Of a stretch of DNA of 64,000 nt, positions 42,674-51,467 are shown piece by piece; positions within the stretch are counted from its first letter, which is position 1; every line of letters begins with the position of its first letter. The stretch lies in contig NZ_CP053538.1 of NCBI RefSeq assembly GCF_013137895.1, positions 178,501 to 242,500 of the forward strand. Direction: 5' to 3'. The position numbers were made by a program, and so were the translations under genes. Below the pieces are notes generated by a model. It was given only the letters and a program-made list of their open reading frames with translations, was not told the DNA's origin and ran no database searches. This DNA comes from Hymenobacter taeanensis (GTDB taxonomy: Bacteria; Bacteroidota; Bacteroidia; Cytophagales; Hymenobacteraceae).

Positions 42674-44467
42674 TTACATGCGCTCAGGCACCTGAATGCC
42701 GAGCAGGCCCATGCTGGCCTTAATAGTCTGCGCTGTTTGGGCCGATAGCGCCACCCGGAATGCCTTCTTGGCTGCATCAGGCTCAATAATGATGGGCACC
42801 TCGGTGTAGAAGCGGTTGTAAGCCCGGGCAATGTCGTAGGCGTACTGCGCTACCACGGCCGGCGACTGCGTAGTGGCAGCCTCGGCTACCACAGCGGCGT
42901 AACGGCCCAGCTCCTGAATCATCTCCCGCTCAGTGGCATGAATCTCACCTAAGCCAGTCAGGCTGGCACCAGCGGCAACGCCCTGCTCGGCGGCCTTGCG
43001 CAGGATGCTGGAGATACGGGCGTGCGAGTACTGGATGAAGGGACCCGTGTGGCCTTCCAGGCTCACCGACTCTTCGGGGTTGAAGAGCATGCGCTTCTTG
43101 GGGTCAACTTTCAGCAGGTAGTATTTCAGCGCGCCTAGGCCTAGCATGTGGTAGAGCTGTTCGGCTTCCTGCTCCGAGAGGCCTTCCGTTTTGCCTTTCT
43201 TTAGGGTGGCAGCTTTGGCAGCTTCCACCACTTCGCGCACCAGCTCGTCGGCGTCTACTACGGTGCCTTCCCGCGACTTCATCTTGCCCGAAGGCAGGTC
43301 TACCATGCCGTAGCTGAGGTGATAAATGGCGTCGGCATAGGGTTTGCCCAGCTTTTTAAGCACCGCCTTCAGCACCTGCATGTGGTAGTTCTGCTCGTCG
43401 GCAATTACGTACACCGAGAGGTCGTAGTGGAAGTCTTGAAACTTTAGCTCAGCCGTGCCCAGGTCTTGGGTGATGTACACCGAGGTGCCATCGGCGCGGA
43501 GCAGCAGCTTCTCATCGAGGCCTTCCTCCTTCAGGTCAACCCACACCGAGCCGTCTTCTTTCTTGAAGAACACGCCCTTCTGCAGGCCTTCCTCTACCCG
43601 CTCCTTGCCCAGCAAATACGTACCCGACTCATAGTAGTACTTGTCGAAATCGACGCCGATGTTCTTATAGGTTTCATCGAAGCCCTCGTACACCCAGCCG
43701 TTCATCTGCTTCCAGAGGCCTACTACGTCTTCGTCGCCGGCTTCCCAGGCGCGCAGCATGTCTTGGGCTTCCAGCATCATGGGGGCCTGGCGCTTGGCTA
43801 CGTCGGGCAGTACGCCTTCGGCTTCCAGCTGTTTTACCTGCTCGCGGTAGTGCTTCTCAAACAGCACGTAGTACTTGCCGGCTAGGTGGTCGCCCTTGAT
43901 GCCGGCGCTCTGCGGAGTTTCGCCGTGGCCGTACTGCTGGTAGGCCAGCATCGACTTACAGATGTGGATGCCCCGGTCATTGACGAGGTTGGCCTTGGTA
44001 ACGGTGGCGCCGGTAGCTTTCAAAATCTCGGCCACCGAGTAGCCAAGGAAGTTGTTGCGCAGGTGGCCTAGGTGCAGGGGCTTGTTGGTGTTGGGTGAAG
44101 AATACTCCACCACCACATTCTGGGGGCCACCCGTTTCTACGGGCGTGCCAGCGGGCTGCTGACGCAGCTGCTCGAATACTTCCAGCCAGGCCGCGTCGGC
44201 AATTTCCAGGTTCAGGAAGCCCTTCACCACGTTGTAGCCCGACACCAGCGGCTCGTTGGCCACCAGCCAGTCGCCAATGCCCTGCCCGATTTGCTCGGGC
44301 CCTTTACCGATGGCTTTCGTGAAGGAGAATGTTACGAGCGTAAACTGGCCCGCAAATTCTTTGCGCGTGGGCTGGAGCGCCAGCTGGGGCGAAGCCACTT
44401 CCACGTCGAATACATGTTTGATGGCGGCACCGAGGGCCGCTTTGAGGGTTTGTTGGAGTTGTTGCAC
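42674..44467 (-). CDS. argS: Arginyl-tRNA synthetase
   Basis: The 597-residue class I synthetase starts at a GTG codon (44467). The N-terminal tRNA-binding domain is followed by the HIGH motif in YSSPNTNKPLHLGHLRNN. A DALR anticodon domain closes the protein (HTGPFIQYSHARISSILRK onward). Motif order and length fit bacterial ArgS. It is transcribed alone and ends in a strong terminator. Confidence 0.97.
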   Translation of the reverse strand: MQQLQQTLKAALGAAIKHVFDVEVASPQLALQPTRKEFAGQFTLVTFSFTKAIGKGPEQIGQGIGDWLVANEPLVSGYNVVKGFLNLEIADAAWLEVFEQLRQQPAGTPVETGGPQNVVVEYSSPNTNKPLHLGHLRNNFLGYSVAEILKATGATVTKANLVNDRGIHICKSMLAYQQYGHGETPQSAGIKGDHLAGKYYVLFEKHYREQVKQLEAEGVLPDVAKRQAPMMLEAQDMLRAWEAGDEDVVGLWKQMNGWVYEGFDETYKNIGVDFDKYYYESGTYLLGKERVEEGLQKGVFFKKEDGSVWVDLKEEGLDEKLLLRADGTSVYITQDLGTAELKFQDFHYDLSVYVIADEQNYHMQVLKAVLKKLGKPYADAIYHLSYGMVDLPSGKMKSREGTVVDADELVREVVEAAKAATLKKGKTEGLSEQEAEQLYHMLGLGALKYYLLKVDPKKRMLFNPEESVSLEGHTGPFIQYSHARISSILRKAAEQGVAAGASLTGLGEIHATEREMIQELGRYAAVVAEAATTQSPAVVAQYAYDIARAYNRFYTEVPIIIEPDAAKKAFRVALSAQTAQTIKASMGLLGIQVPERM

Positions 44468-44896
44468 GGATACGAAAGCGATACGCTTAGTAAGAAGCCG
44501 AATAGCCGGCTTCAGGAAGAGGAAAATTTGGATACCAAACCAAGGAGGAAGCGTAAACCACGGACAGGCCTAGCGGTTACTTAACCCAGAGCTTCGGGTT
44601 TAGTGGCGACTGGCCTAGCCTAGCTTACGCTAGAGTCGTCGTTGATTTCGGGTCCAAAGAGTCGGCTTCATAGGGAGTTGCTGCGGATACCGCACCGGGC
44701 TTCCGCTGCCACAAAGGTAGAAACCCCGGCCGGATGCCTTTCGAAAAAGTTAGCTAGTGCCGGTAAGCCTTTGTCTGGACCTATCCGTACTAGCACGAAT
44801 GCATCTGCCTACTCGCTTACTTACGAGGTAATCTTTGCTGCTCTCCTCCTTCACCGCTCGCCGTTTTCACGGCAATAAGTACCTTGCGCCTCACGC
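44468..44896. other. Spacer between argS and the TerC gene
   Basis: About 430 bases hold the divergent promoters of argS and the TerC gene. I looked for a manganese (yybP-ykoY) riboswitch before the TerC gene and did not see its conserved loops. No small gene is convincing. Confidence 0.4.
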
Positions 44897-45664
44897 ATGA
44901 ACATTCATCTTCAGGAAATTCTCGACAACCCGCTGGCTGCCTTAGCCATTGTGGGCAACCTAGTTATAATTGAAAGCCTGCTCTCCGTGGATAACGCGGC
45001 CGTGCTGGCTACTATGGTTTCTGACCTGCCCAAGGAGCAGCGCCACAAGGCCCTGCGCTACGGCATCATTGGCGCCTACGTGTTTCGGGGGCTGTGTATT
45101 CTGTTTGCCTCCTTCCTAATTCAGTTCTGGTTTTTAAAGCCTCTGGGCGGGTTCTATCTGCTCTATCTGGCCTACGACCATTTCGCTAACAAGCAGAAAA
45201 GCTCTGATGAAGACGCTCTTGATAAACAGCAAAGCTGGCTTTATCGCAGCACCTTAGGCCTGTTGGGCCCCTTCTGGGCCACGGTGGCCCTCATTGAGCT
45301 CATGGACCTCGCTTTCTCCATCGACAACGTGTTTGCCGTGGTGGCCTTCACCGATAACCTGATTTTGATTTGCGCCGGCGTATTCATCGGTATTCTGGCC
45401 ATGCGGTTAGTAGCGCAAGGGTTTGTGCTGCTCATGGCCAAGTACCCGTTCCTGGAAACTGCCGCTTTTATAGTAATTGGCCTGCTGGGCATCAAGCTGC
45501 TGCTCTCCTTATTTGAGCACTACCTGCCCAATCATCCCTTCACCGAATTTCTGAGCAGTGAGGCCGCTGACGTAGGCCTGACGGTGCTAACGGTAGCCGT
45601 TTTTGCCGTGCCTCTGCTTACTTCCTGGCTGTTTGGATTTCCTTATCACCAGCGGAGCCGCTAG
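44897..45664 (+). CDS. TerC-family membrane protein
   Basis: The 255-residue protein has about seven membrane helices and the two TerC acidic motifs: VIIESLLSVDNAAVLA in helix 1 and ELMDLAFSIDNVFAVV in the middle. TerC proteins such as Alx and MeeF/MeeY export manganese and protect exoenzyme metallation. The aspartates in both SxDN motifs are the presumed metal ligands. A second family member lies at 52329. A perfect palindrome follows and may end both this and the convergent arginase transcript. Confidence 0.9.
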   Translation: MNIHLQEILDNPLAALAIVGNLVIIESLLSVDNAAVLATMVSDLPKEQRHKALRYGIIGAYVFRGLCILFASFLIQFWFLKPLGGFYLLYLAYDHFANKQKSSDEDALDKQQSWLYRSTLGLLGPFWATVALIELMDLAFSIDNVFAVVAFTDNLILICAGVFIGILAMRLVAQGFVLLMAKYPFLETAAFIVIGLLGIKLLLSLFEHYLPNHPFTEFLSSEAADVGLTVLTVAVFAVPLLTSWLFGFPYHQRSR

Positions 45665-45678
45665 GCCAGGACTTAGCT

Positions 45679-45756
45679 GTCATTCCGACCGCAGGGAGGA
45701 ATCTGGGTTATCCTTCTAACGGCTTGACCCAGATTCCTCCCTGCGGTCGGAATGAC
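45679..45756. repeat. Perfect palindromic element with GTCATTCCGACC ends
   Basis: Perfect 30-base arms (45679-45708 and 45727-45756) flank an 18-base loop. It lies between convergent genes with no T-run and could act as a bidirectional transcript end. Confidence 0.9.
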
Positions 45757-45769
45757 AACGTAAAGTGCG

Positions 45770-46744
45770 TTAGCGGCTTACCACTTCCTCCATCCGCAGC
45801 CGGTTTTGGATGGCGTCGGTGGCGGCTTCCAGAATGTCGAAGGCGTTGGTGGCCATAGTGTTTTCCTGGTCGAGCGTGGGGTTAATTTCCACCATCTCGA
45901 AGCACACTACGCGGTCATTATCCAAGAGGGCGCGGCATAGGCTGATGGCTTCCTCCACGTTCAGCCCATCAACTACGGGCGTGCCGGTGCCTTTGCTGAA
46001 GCGCGAGTCCAGGGAATCTACATCGAAGGAGATGTACACCATGTCGCAGAAGCGTAGCCGCTCATAGATTTCGCGGGCCACTTGGCGGGTGCCTTTCGCC
46101 TTTACTTCATCAAGCTTGTAGTTCTTGATGCCCAGGCGCTCAATAATTTCGTCCTCCTCGTGCTCCGTGTCGCGCACCACCACATACACCAGATGCTCAC
46201 CGGTAACTTTGGGGCCGGGCTCGCCCAGGTTTTTCAGCTTGCGCCAGAAGAACTCAGTTTCGGGCTCCACGTAATTGCGCTGGCACTGCAGGTTATCATC
46301 GCCCAGCGATATGGCAATGGGCATGCCGTGCATGTTGCCTGAGGGCGTGGTATACGGCGAGTGGATATCGGCGTGGGCATCTACCCACACCACGCCCAGC
46401 GTTTTTTGTGGGTACGTGGCCTTAATGCCCGCAATAGTTGCGGAGGCGTTGCTATGGTCGCCGGCCAGTACCAGGGGAAACTCCCCGAAGCGTAATGTTT
46501 GCTCTACGGCGCTGGCAATGCCTTTCTGCACCGTGTAAATAGAATCAATGTGCTTGGCCTTCGGAAAATGGTTTTTCTCGAAGAGCACGTGGTTCAAATC
46601 AGGCACATGCACTGAGTTGAACCGTCGGAAGTAATCAGACCCTTTGTTGAGGCAAGCCACTTTGAGGGCATCTACGCCCAAACTGGCACCACGGGTTCCG
46701 GCCCCCAGTTCGGAGCGGACTTCCACTAGCTTAATGCGTCGCAT
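45770..46744 (-). CDS. Arginase/agmatinase-family (ureohydrolase) enzyme
   Basis: The 324-residue enzyme has the binuclear manganese ligands of ureohydrolases: GDHSNAS, WVDAHADIHSP and ISFDVDSLD. It hydrolyses a guanidino compound to urea and an amine. Arginase, agmatinase and formimidoylglutamase share these motifs. The divergent arginine decarboxylase gene makes agmatine, so agmatinase is attractive, but the sequence style (ELGAGTRGASLGVDALK) is also seen in proteins called arginase. The substrate needs to be tested. Confidence 0.88.
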   Translation of the reverse strand: MRRIKLVEVRSELGAGTRGASLGVDALKVACLNKGSDYFRRFNSVHVPDLNHVLFEKNHFPKAKHIDSIYTVQKGIASAVEQTLRFGEFPLVLAGDHSNASATIAGIKATYPQKTLGVVWVDAHADIHSPYTTPSGNMHGMPIAISLGDDNLQCQRNYVEPETEFFWRKLKNLGEPGPKVTGEHLVYVVVRDTEHEEDEIIERLGIKNYKLDEVKAKGTRQVAREIYERLRFCDMVYISFDVDSLDSRFSKGTGTPVVDGLNVEEAISLCRALLDNDRVVCFEMVEINPTLDQENTMATNAFDILEAATDAIQNRLRMEEVVSR

Positions 46745-46880
46745 ATTACATTGGCAGAAAAGAGGTTAGGGTGGTTTTAATGCTTGCCGATTGAGTGGCC
46801 TAGGGCCATTCAGGCTTGACGCGCCCGGACCTTCCGGCGCAACCAACGAACAAAGCACAACCAAAACCCCCGCGAGGGGG

Positions 46881-46888
46881 TATCTTTG
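46881..46888 (+). promoter_or_regulatory. -7 promoter box upstream of speA
   Basis: TATCTTTG matches the consensus. A small hairpin (CCCCC at 46867-46871 with GGGGG at 46876-46880) touches the box. The implied leader is about 135 bases. Confidence 0.6.
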
Positions 46889-47027
46889 CGGGTCCTAAGT
46901 TCGCAAAAAGGCCGCACACAGTCCAGTTATCTCACCCTCTTTCCGTGGCACATGTTGAACAGCGTAGGCCAGTAAACTGATTTACTGCGTACTATCTTCA
47001 TCCGTGCCTCTGACAACTCCCCCCTGA

Positions 47028-48431
47028 ATGGATACTTATCACGACCTGATTTCCCAAACCTTTGATTTTCCTACCCAGGAGTTTCAGGTGGAGCAGAACG
47101 AGCTCCGCTTCCACGACATCGACCTGATGGCGCTGGTGGAGAAACACGGTACTCCCCTCCGCCTCACCTATCTGCCCAAGATCAGCAGCCAGATTCAGCG
47201 GGCCAAGGAGTGGTTCCGGGTGGGCATCGAGAAAATCGGCTACCAGGGCAAATACTCCTATGCCTACTGCACCAAGGCGTCTCACTTCAGCTTTGTAGTG
47301 GAAGAAGCCCTAAAGAACAATGTGCACATCGAAACCTCCTCGTGGTTTGATATGAGTATCATCCGGGCCATGCATGCCAAAGGCAAGGTGAGCAAGGACA
47401 CGTTCATTATTTGTAACGGCTTTAAGCCGGAAGAATACAAATACGAAATTACGCGCCTCATTAACGATGGCTTCGTGAATTGCATGCCCATTCTGGACTC
47501 GCCCAACGAGGTAGAGTACTACCACGACAACGTGCGGGAGAAGTGCAACGTGGGGATGCGCCTGGCCTCTGATGAGGAGCCGCGCTTCCAGTTCTACACC
47601 TCGCGCCTGGGCATCCGCTACGCCGACGCCATTCCGCTCTATGAGCAGAAGATCAAGGACGACCCGCGCTTCGAGCTCACGATGCTGCACTACTTCATCA
47701 ACACGGGTATCAAGGACACGTCCTACTACTGGTCGGAGTTGAGCCGTTTTGTGCACCAATACTGCGCCCTACGCAAGGTGTGCCCCACGCTAAAGACCAT
47801 CGACATCGGGGGTGGCCTACCCATCCAGACGTCTATTCAGAAGGAGTACGACTACCAGTACATGGTGGAGGAGGTGCTGCGCACCATTCAGCGCATCTGC
47901 CAGGAAGAAGGCGTACCGGAGCCAGATATCTTCACCGAGTTTGGCATTTTCACGGTGGGTGAGTCGGGGGCTACCATCTACTCTATTCTGGATGAGAAGC
48001 TGCAGAACGATAAGGAGCTGTGGTACATGATTGATGGCTCCTTCATCACGAACCTGCCCGATACCTGGGCCCTGAACCAGCGCTTTATTATGCTGGCGCT
48101 GAATGGCTGGAACAAACAGTACAAAAAAATTCAGCTGGGTGGCCTCACCTGCGACTCGCAGGATTACTACAACGCCGAGAAGCACATCTATCAGGTGTTC
48201 TTGCCGGAGCGCAAGCCCGCCAAGGATGATAAACCCCTGTATGTGGGCTTCTTCCACACCGGCGCCTATCAGGAAAGCCTCTCTGGCTACGGCGGGATCA
48301 AGCACTGCCTGATTCCGGCCCCGAAAATGGTAATCCTCGACCGTGATGAGAATGGCAACCTCACCGACCGGGTGTTTGCCGAAGAGCAAACCAGCGACTC
48401 TATGATGCGTATTCTGGGGTATAGCGCCTAA
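47028..48431 (+). CDS. speA: Arginine decarboxylase, biosynthetic (fold-III PLP enzyme)
   Basis: The 467-residue enzyme converts arginine to agmatine in polyamine synthesis. The PLP lysine is probably Lys83 (YSYAYCTKASH). The glycine loop IDIGGGLPIQ binds phosphate. Substrate-side residues fall in the C-terminal barrel (GGLTCDSQDYY). It is shorter than E. coli SpeA (about 660 residues) and matches the compact form common in Bacteroidota. It is divergent from the ureohydrolase gene, giving a local arginine-to-putrescine route if that enzyme is agmatinase. Confidence 0.9.
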   Translation: MDTYHDLISQTFDFPTQEFQVEQNELRFHDIDLMALVEKHGTPLRLTYLPKISSQIQRAKEWFRVGIEKIGYQGKYSYAYCTKASHFSFVVEEALKNNVHIETSSWFDMSIIRAMHAKGKVSKDTFIICNGFKPEEYKYEITRLINDGFVNCMPILDSPNEVEYYHDNVREKCNVGMRLASDEEPRFQFYTSRLGIRYADAIPLYEQKIKDDPRFELTMLHYFINTGIKDTSYYWSELSRFVHQYCALRKVCPTLKTIDIGGGLPIQTSIQKEYDYQYMVEEVLRTIQRICQEEGVPEPDIFTEFGIFTVGESGATIYSILDEKLQNDKELWYMIDGSFITNLPDTWALNQRFIMLALNGWNKQYKKIQLGGLTCDSQDYYNAEKHIYQVFLPERKPAKDDKPLYVGFFHTGAYQESLSGYGGIKHCLIPAPKMVILDRDENGNLTDRVFAEEQTSDSMMRILGYSA

Positions 48432-48447
48432 GAATTTTGCTACTTGC

Positions 48448-48491
48448 AAGGCCTCGTATGCTGCCGTTATAGCGTTGCATACGGGGCTTTT
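48448..48491 (+). terminator. Intrinsic terminator of speA
   Basis: AAGGCCTCGTATGC pairs with GCATACGGGGCTTTT (one G-U), 16 bases after the stop codon. Confidence 0.85.
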
Positions 48492-48557
48492 GCATGCGCT
48501 AGGCCACCTTCACATAAAACAGTAAAAAACCAACTTGGACGCGCCCCGTCGTTCTTC

Positions 48558-48565
48558 TACCTTTA
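48558..48565 (+). promoter_or_regulatory. -7 promoter box of the first small lipoprotein gene
   Basis: TACCTTTA matches TAnnTTTG with one change and lies 38 bases before the ATG at 48604. Confidence 0.5.
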
Positions 48566-48603
48566 CTCCTCTGAAACTGGTCGTCTCTACTATTTACAAT
48601 CAC

Positions 48604-48762
48604 ATGAAGAAAGTTCTACTCCTGGCTTGCCTGGCCACTCTTAGCCTCGGGGCTTGCAACAGAAAGTCGCAGTGCCCTGCTTACTCCAGCACGAAAGATG
48701 CCTCGCGCCTCTCCTTCCCTATTACGGCCAGCACCGAGTCTGCTACTACGCCGCGCCAATAG
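48604..48762 (+). CDS. Small lipoprotein with CPAYSST motif (copy 1)
   Basis: The 52-residue peptide starts MKKVLLLACLATLSLGACN, a lipoprotein signal with the lipobox LGAC (Cys18). The mature peptide is about 35 residues: NRKSQCPAYSSTKDASRLSF, then a Ser/Thr-rich tail. I start it at this ATG rather than the longer frame from 48535. It is related to the next gene, with which it shares CPAYSSTK. The role is unknown; an envelope peptide anchored in a membrane is likely. Confidence 0.75.
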   Translation: MKKVLLLACLATLSLGACNRKSQCPAYSSTKDASRLSFPITASTESATTPRQ

Positions 48763-48786
48763 TTTTGCACATTTCACAGTGCACTT

Positions 48787-48819
48787 AGCCTCTCCTGCTG
48801 CTGCAGGAGAGGCTTTTTT
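48787..48819 (+). terminator. Intrinsic terminator of lipoprotein copy 1
   Basis: AGCCTCTCCTGC pairs with GCAGGAGAGGCT around a short loop and is followed by six T. Confidence 0.92.
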
Positions 48820-48940
48820 GATTCCTTGAAGAAACTCAGCTTTCATACAATTAATTGCACCGAATGAGCGTTTCCATTCCGAACCCATTCTTTTCAAGAG
48901 GATTGGACCTGTAGGGACCTATTATCAATTGCATTTAAAC

Positions 48941-49090
48941 ATGAAAAAACTGCTTCTACTCGCAGTCGTAGGTGGTGTAACGCTTGGTTCATGCCGCACG
49001 AAGTGCCCCGCTTACTCAAGCACTAAGCCTGCCACGCAAACGGCTACCACCGCAATGGCCAGCAACGCTGCGGGCTCAGAACGTCAGTAG
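48941..49090 (+). CDS. Small lipoprotein with CPAYSST motif (copy 2)
   Basis: The 49-residue peptide starts MKKLLLLAVVGGVTLGSCR, again a lipoprotein signal (lipobox LGSC). The mature part begins RTKCPAYSSTKPATQ and ends in an Ala/Thr-rich tail, ERQ. It is a paralogue of the gene 180 bases upstream; the signal and CPAYSSTK match, while the tails differ. Each copy has its own terminator, so they are separate units. The mature peptides hold the lipid Cys plus one more Cys. Confidence 0.75.
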   Translation: MKKLLLLAVVGGVTLGSCRTKCPAYSSTKPATQTATTAMASNAAGSERQ

Positions 49091-49111
49091 TTCACGTCAG
49101 CAATCAGCTAT

Positions 49112-49151
49112 AACGCCCGCCTTTATCTCGTTGGAGATGAGGGCGGGCGTT
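49112..49151 (+). terminator. Hairpin after lipoprotein copy 2
   Basis: AACGCCCGCC pairs with GGGCGGGCGTT, and an inner stem ATCTC/GAGAT continues it. Few T residues follow. It lies between convergent genes. Confidence 0.75.
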
Positions 49152-49158
49152 GCTGTAT

Positions 49159-49716
49159 TTAATCTTCAACCCTATTCGAACCCGCACTGAGAATGAGTGC
49201 AGTAGCGGCGGGCAGGTCTGCCACTCGTGGCTGGTATTCTTCCGTTTCGGAGTGGCCTACGAGTATCCCGCGCACACCTGCCCGGGCGCCGGCTTCCATA
49301 TCCCGGCACCGGTCACCTACCATCCAGCATTGCGCAGGGGCTAGGTTAAAGCGCGCTATAGCCTTTTCCAGCATCAGTGAGCCCGGTTTTCTCGATAGTG
49401 ATTCTGATACGCTGGGGTGCGAGGGCGCGAAGTACAAGGCATCAAGCAGGCCACCGCAGGCGCGCTGCAGCTTTTCGTGGCAAGCCTGCACTGCTGCCGC
49501 CGTATACAGGCCTTTGGCAATACCTGCTTGGTTAGTTACCACAATAAGATAATAGCCTGCCTGCTTTAAACGCGCCAGGCTTTCGGGCACGCCGGGCAGC
49601 ACCATAAACTTGTCTGGCTCCCACACATACGTCCCAATTTCTTCGTTCAGTACGCCGTCGCGGTCCAGGAATACGGCTTTATTGCGGAGGGCGGTGGGCA
49701 CAGTTGTAGTAGTCAT
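49159..49716 (-). CDS. HAD-IIIA phosphatase, GmhB/HisB-N-like, lacking zinc cysteines
   Basis: The 185-residue enzyme has HAD motif I FLDRDGVLNEE, motif II VTNQAGIAKG, and a C-terminal MVGDRCRDMEAGARAG. This is the D-glycero-D-manno-heptose-1,7-bisphosphate phosphatase/histidinol phosphatase group. Those enzymes carry a Cys/His zinc loop; here the region reads YFAPSHPSVSESLSRKP with no cysteine. It is therefore a zinc-free variant, and the substrate may differ. Heptose metabolism is possible, since a GT9 (heptosyltransferase-like) gene lies at 57 kb. Confidence 0.85.
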   Translation of the reverse strand: MTTTTVPTALRNKAVFLDRDGVLNEEIGTYVWEPDKFMVLPGVPESLARLKQAGYYLIVVTNQAGIAKGLYTAAAVQACHEKLQRACGGLLDALYFAPSHPSVSESLSRKPGSLMLEKAIARFNLAPAQCWMVGDRCRDMEAGARAGVRGILVGHSETEEYQPRVADLPAATALILSAGSNRVED

Positions 49717-49827
49717 TGGCCCAAAGCTACAACGCCAGCCGCTTTACCAACCGACAAACGCAGCAGGGCATTCAGGTATTCTCCTCTTAACTGGCCTGCG
49801 CCTCCCTGCCACTAGCGCTGCCTGCCT

Positions 49828-49835
49828 TACCTTTG
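49828..49835 (+). promoter_or_regulatory. -7 promoter box of the protoporphyrinogen oxidase gene
   Basis: TACCTTTG matches the consensus and lies 30 bases before the ATG at 49866. Confidence 0.7.
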
Positions 49836-49865
49836 TGGTCAGCAGTTTTCGCAATTCCTGTACCC

Positions 49866-51197
49866 ATGACCATAGCCATCATCGGCGGGGGCATTTCGGG
49901 CCTCACCTTGGCCTGGCACCTGCAAAAAGCCGGCGCCTACTACGACTTATTTGAAGCAGCTCCCAGGCCAGGTGGTACCGTGCGCACGGAGCACCAAGGC
50001 CACTACTTGCTTGAAACCGGCCCTAACTCTCTGCAGCTTAGCCCTGAGCTGGAGGAGCTCCTGCAGGCGCTAGGCCTCTCCGACCAAATTCAGGAGGCAG
50101 CAGCCGTAAGCCAAAACCGGTATGTGCTGCGCAATGGACAATACCGGCAGCTGCCTACTTCGCCTCCCAAGCTACTCACCAATGGCTTTTTCAGCTTAAA
50201 AGCTAAATGGAACTTTGTGCAGGAATTACGGCGCCCGGTCCCCCCATCTGACCCCACAGAAACGCTGGCGAGCTTTTTTCGGCGCCGCTTTGGCTCAGAG
50301 GTAGTAGAATACGCGCTTAATCCATTTATCTCGGGTATTTATGCCGGCGACCCAGAGAAACTGTTGCTCCATAAAACTTTCCCGCAGCTAGCGGCGCTAG
50401 AGCAGCAACACGGGTCAGTAATCCGGGGGCTCATGCAAAAAAAGAGCGGGGCAGGCCGCGGGCGTATTTTCACCCTCAGGAATGGCCTCCAAACTCTCAC
50501 CGATAAGCTAGCCAGTCGGCTGGGCCGCGCCCACTTCGGCCAAGCCGTTACCGCGCTACACCGTCACTCCGATGATGGCCGCTGGGAGCTGGAAACCACT
50601 GCGGGGCCCGCTCCCCGCCTCTACGACCACGTAGTACTGGCCCTCCCCGCCTACGCGGCAGCAGAGCTGCTGCGCCCCGAGCTGCCAGATGCCGCGGAGG
50701 CCCTAGGCCAGGTGTACTACCCGCCTATGACGGCCATCTACTCTGCCTATCACCGCGCCGCCGTGCAGCACCCGCTAAATGGCTTTGGAGCCCTCCATCC
50801 CAAAGCAGAGCAGCCCTACGCCGCCGGCAGCGTCTGGACGAGCTCTATCTTCCCTAACCGTGCACCCGCTGGCCAGGTGCTGTTTACCACCTTTGTGGGC
50901 GGTAGCCAGTACGAGACACAGGCCCGCGAGCCGGAGGCAACCCAAAAAGCGGCCGTCCATGAAGAGCTGAGTCGGTTTTATGGTATCACGGAAGCGCCTG
51001 TATGGCAATACCGCTACTTCTGGGAGCGGGCAATTCCGCAGTTCGATGCGCGCATAGTGCCGGCGCACGCAGCCATGGATGCTCTGGCCCCTTTAGGGCT
51101 GCACGCCACGGCCAACTGGCGGGCCGGTGTAGGGGTTCCCGACTGCGTACGCCACGCCAAAGCTCTGGCGTTGAAGCTTTTTCCACCGCTGAGCTAA
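49866..51197 (+). CDS. hemG: Protoporphyrinogen oxidase (oxygen-dependent, HemY type)
   Basis: The product is 443 residues from the ATG at 49866. The FAD motif is MTIAIIGGGISGLTLAWHLQ, then FEAAPRPGGTVRTEH, and GPNSLQL is typical of the family. It oxidises protoporphyrinogen IX to protoporphyrin IX in haem synthesis at the membrane. The C-terminus has the second FAD-contact motif (ATANWRAGVGVPDCV). The open frame to 49833 starts inside the promoter box and is rejected. No other haem gene is adjacent. The symbol hemY is also used for this family. Confidence 0.92.
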   Translation: MTIAIIGGGISGLTLAWHLQKAGAYYDLFEAAPRPGGTVRTEHQGHYLLETGPNSLQLSPELEELLQALGLSDQIQEAAAVSQNRYVLRNGQYRQLPTSPPKLLTNGFFSLKAKWNFVQELRRPVPPSDPTETLASFFRRRFGSEVVEYALNPFISGIYAGDPEKLLLHKTFPQLAALEQQHGSVIRGLMQKKSGAGRGRIFTLRNGLQTLTDKLASRLGRAHFGQAVTALHRHSDDGRWELETTAGPAPRLYDHVVLALPAYAAAELLRPELPDAAEALGQVYYPPMTAIYSAYHRAAVQHPLNGFGALHPKAEQPYAAGSVWTSSIFPNRAPAGQVLFTTFVGGSQYETQAREPEATQKAAVHEELSRFYGITEAPVWQYRYFWERAIPQFDARIVPAHAAMDALAPLGLHATANWRAGVGVPDCVRHAKALALKLFPPLS

Positions 51198-51455
51198 AGA
51201 TAGTTGCCGCAGCCTCATTAATAAGAGGCATTTTTACTGGCCTAGATGAACAGAAAGCCAATGCAATGCGGTTATATCAGCGGGAAATAATATTTTCCCA
51301 CATGCAATTGGTCGCCACTATCAGGCGTCTATCTGACAACTGTGGTGGCTCCCGTTTTTCGTAATAGCTTTTAGGTCAGCACACACCTGAAGCTACGTCT
51401 TTCGCCTTCTGATCTTCCCCTCCCACCCGCCTACTGCCAAGTCGGCCAAGCCACT

Positions 51456-51463
51456 TACCTTTG
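51456..51463 (+). promoter_or_regulatory. -7 promoter box directly before the GT2 start codon
   Basis: TACCTTTG ends four bases before the ATG at 51468. With the usual spacing the transcript would start on or beside the ATG. Confidence 0.65.
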
Positions 51464-51467
51464 ACTA

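Noticed and set aside
44640..44896. Possible manganese (yybP-ykoY) riboswitch before the TerC gene
   Set aside because: The conserved internal loops of that riboswitch could not be found.
27988..45756. Spacer palindromes as a CRISPR array
   Set aside because: They are scattered single elements between genes, without regular spacers or cas genes.
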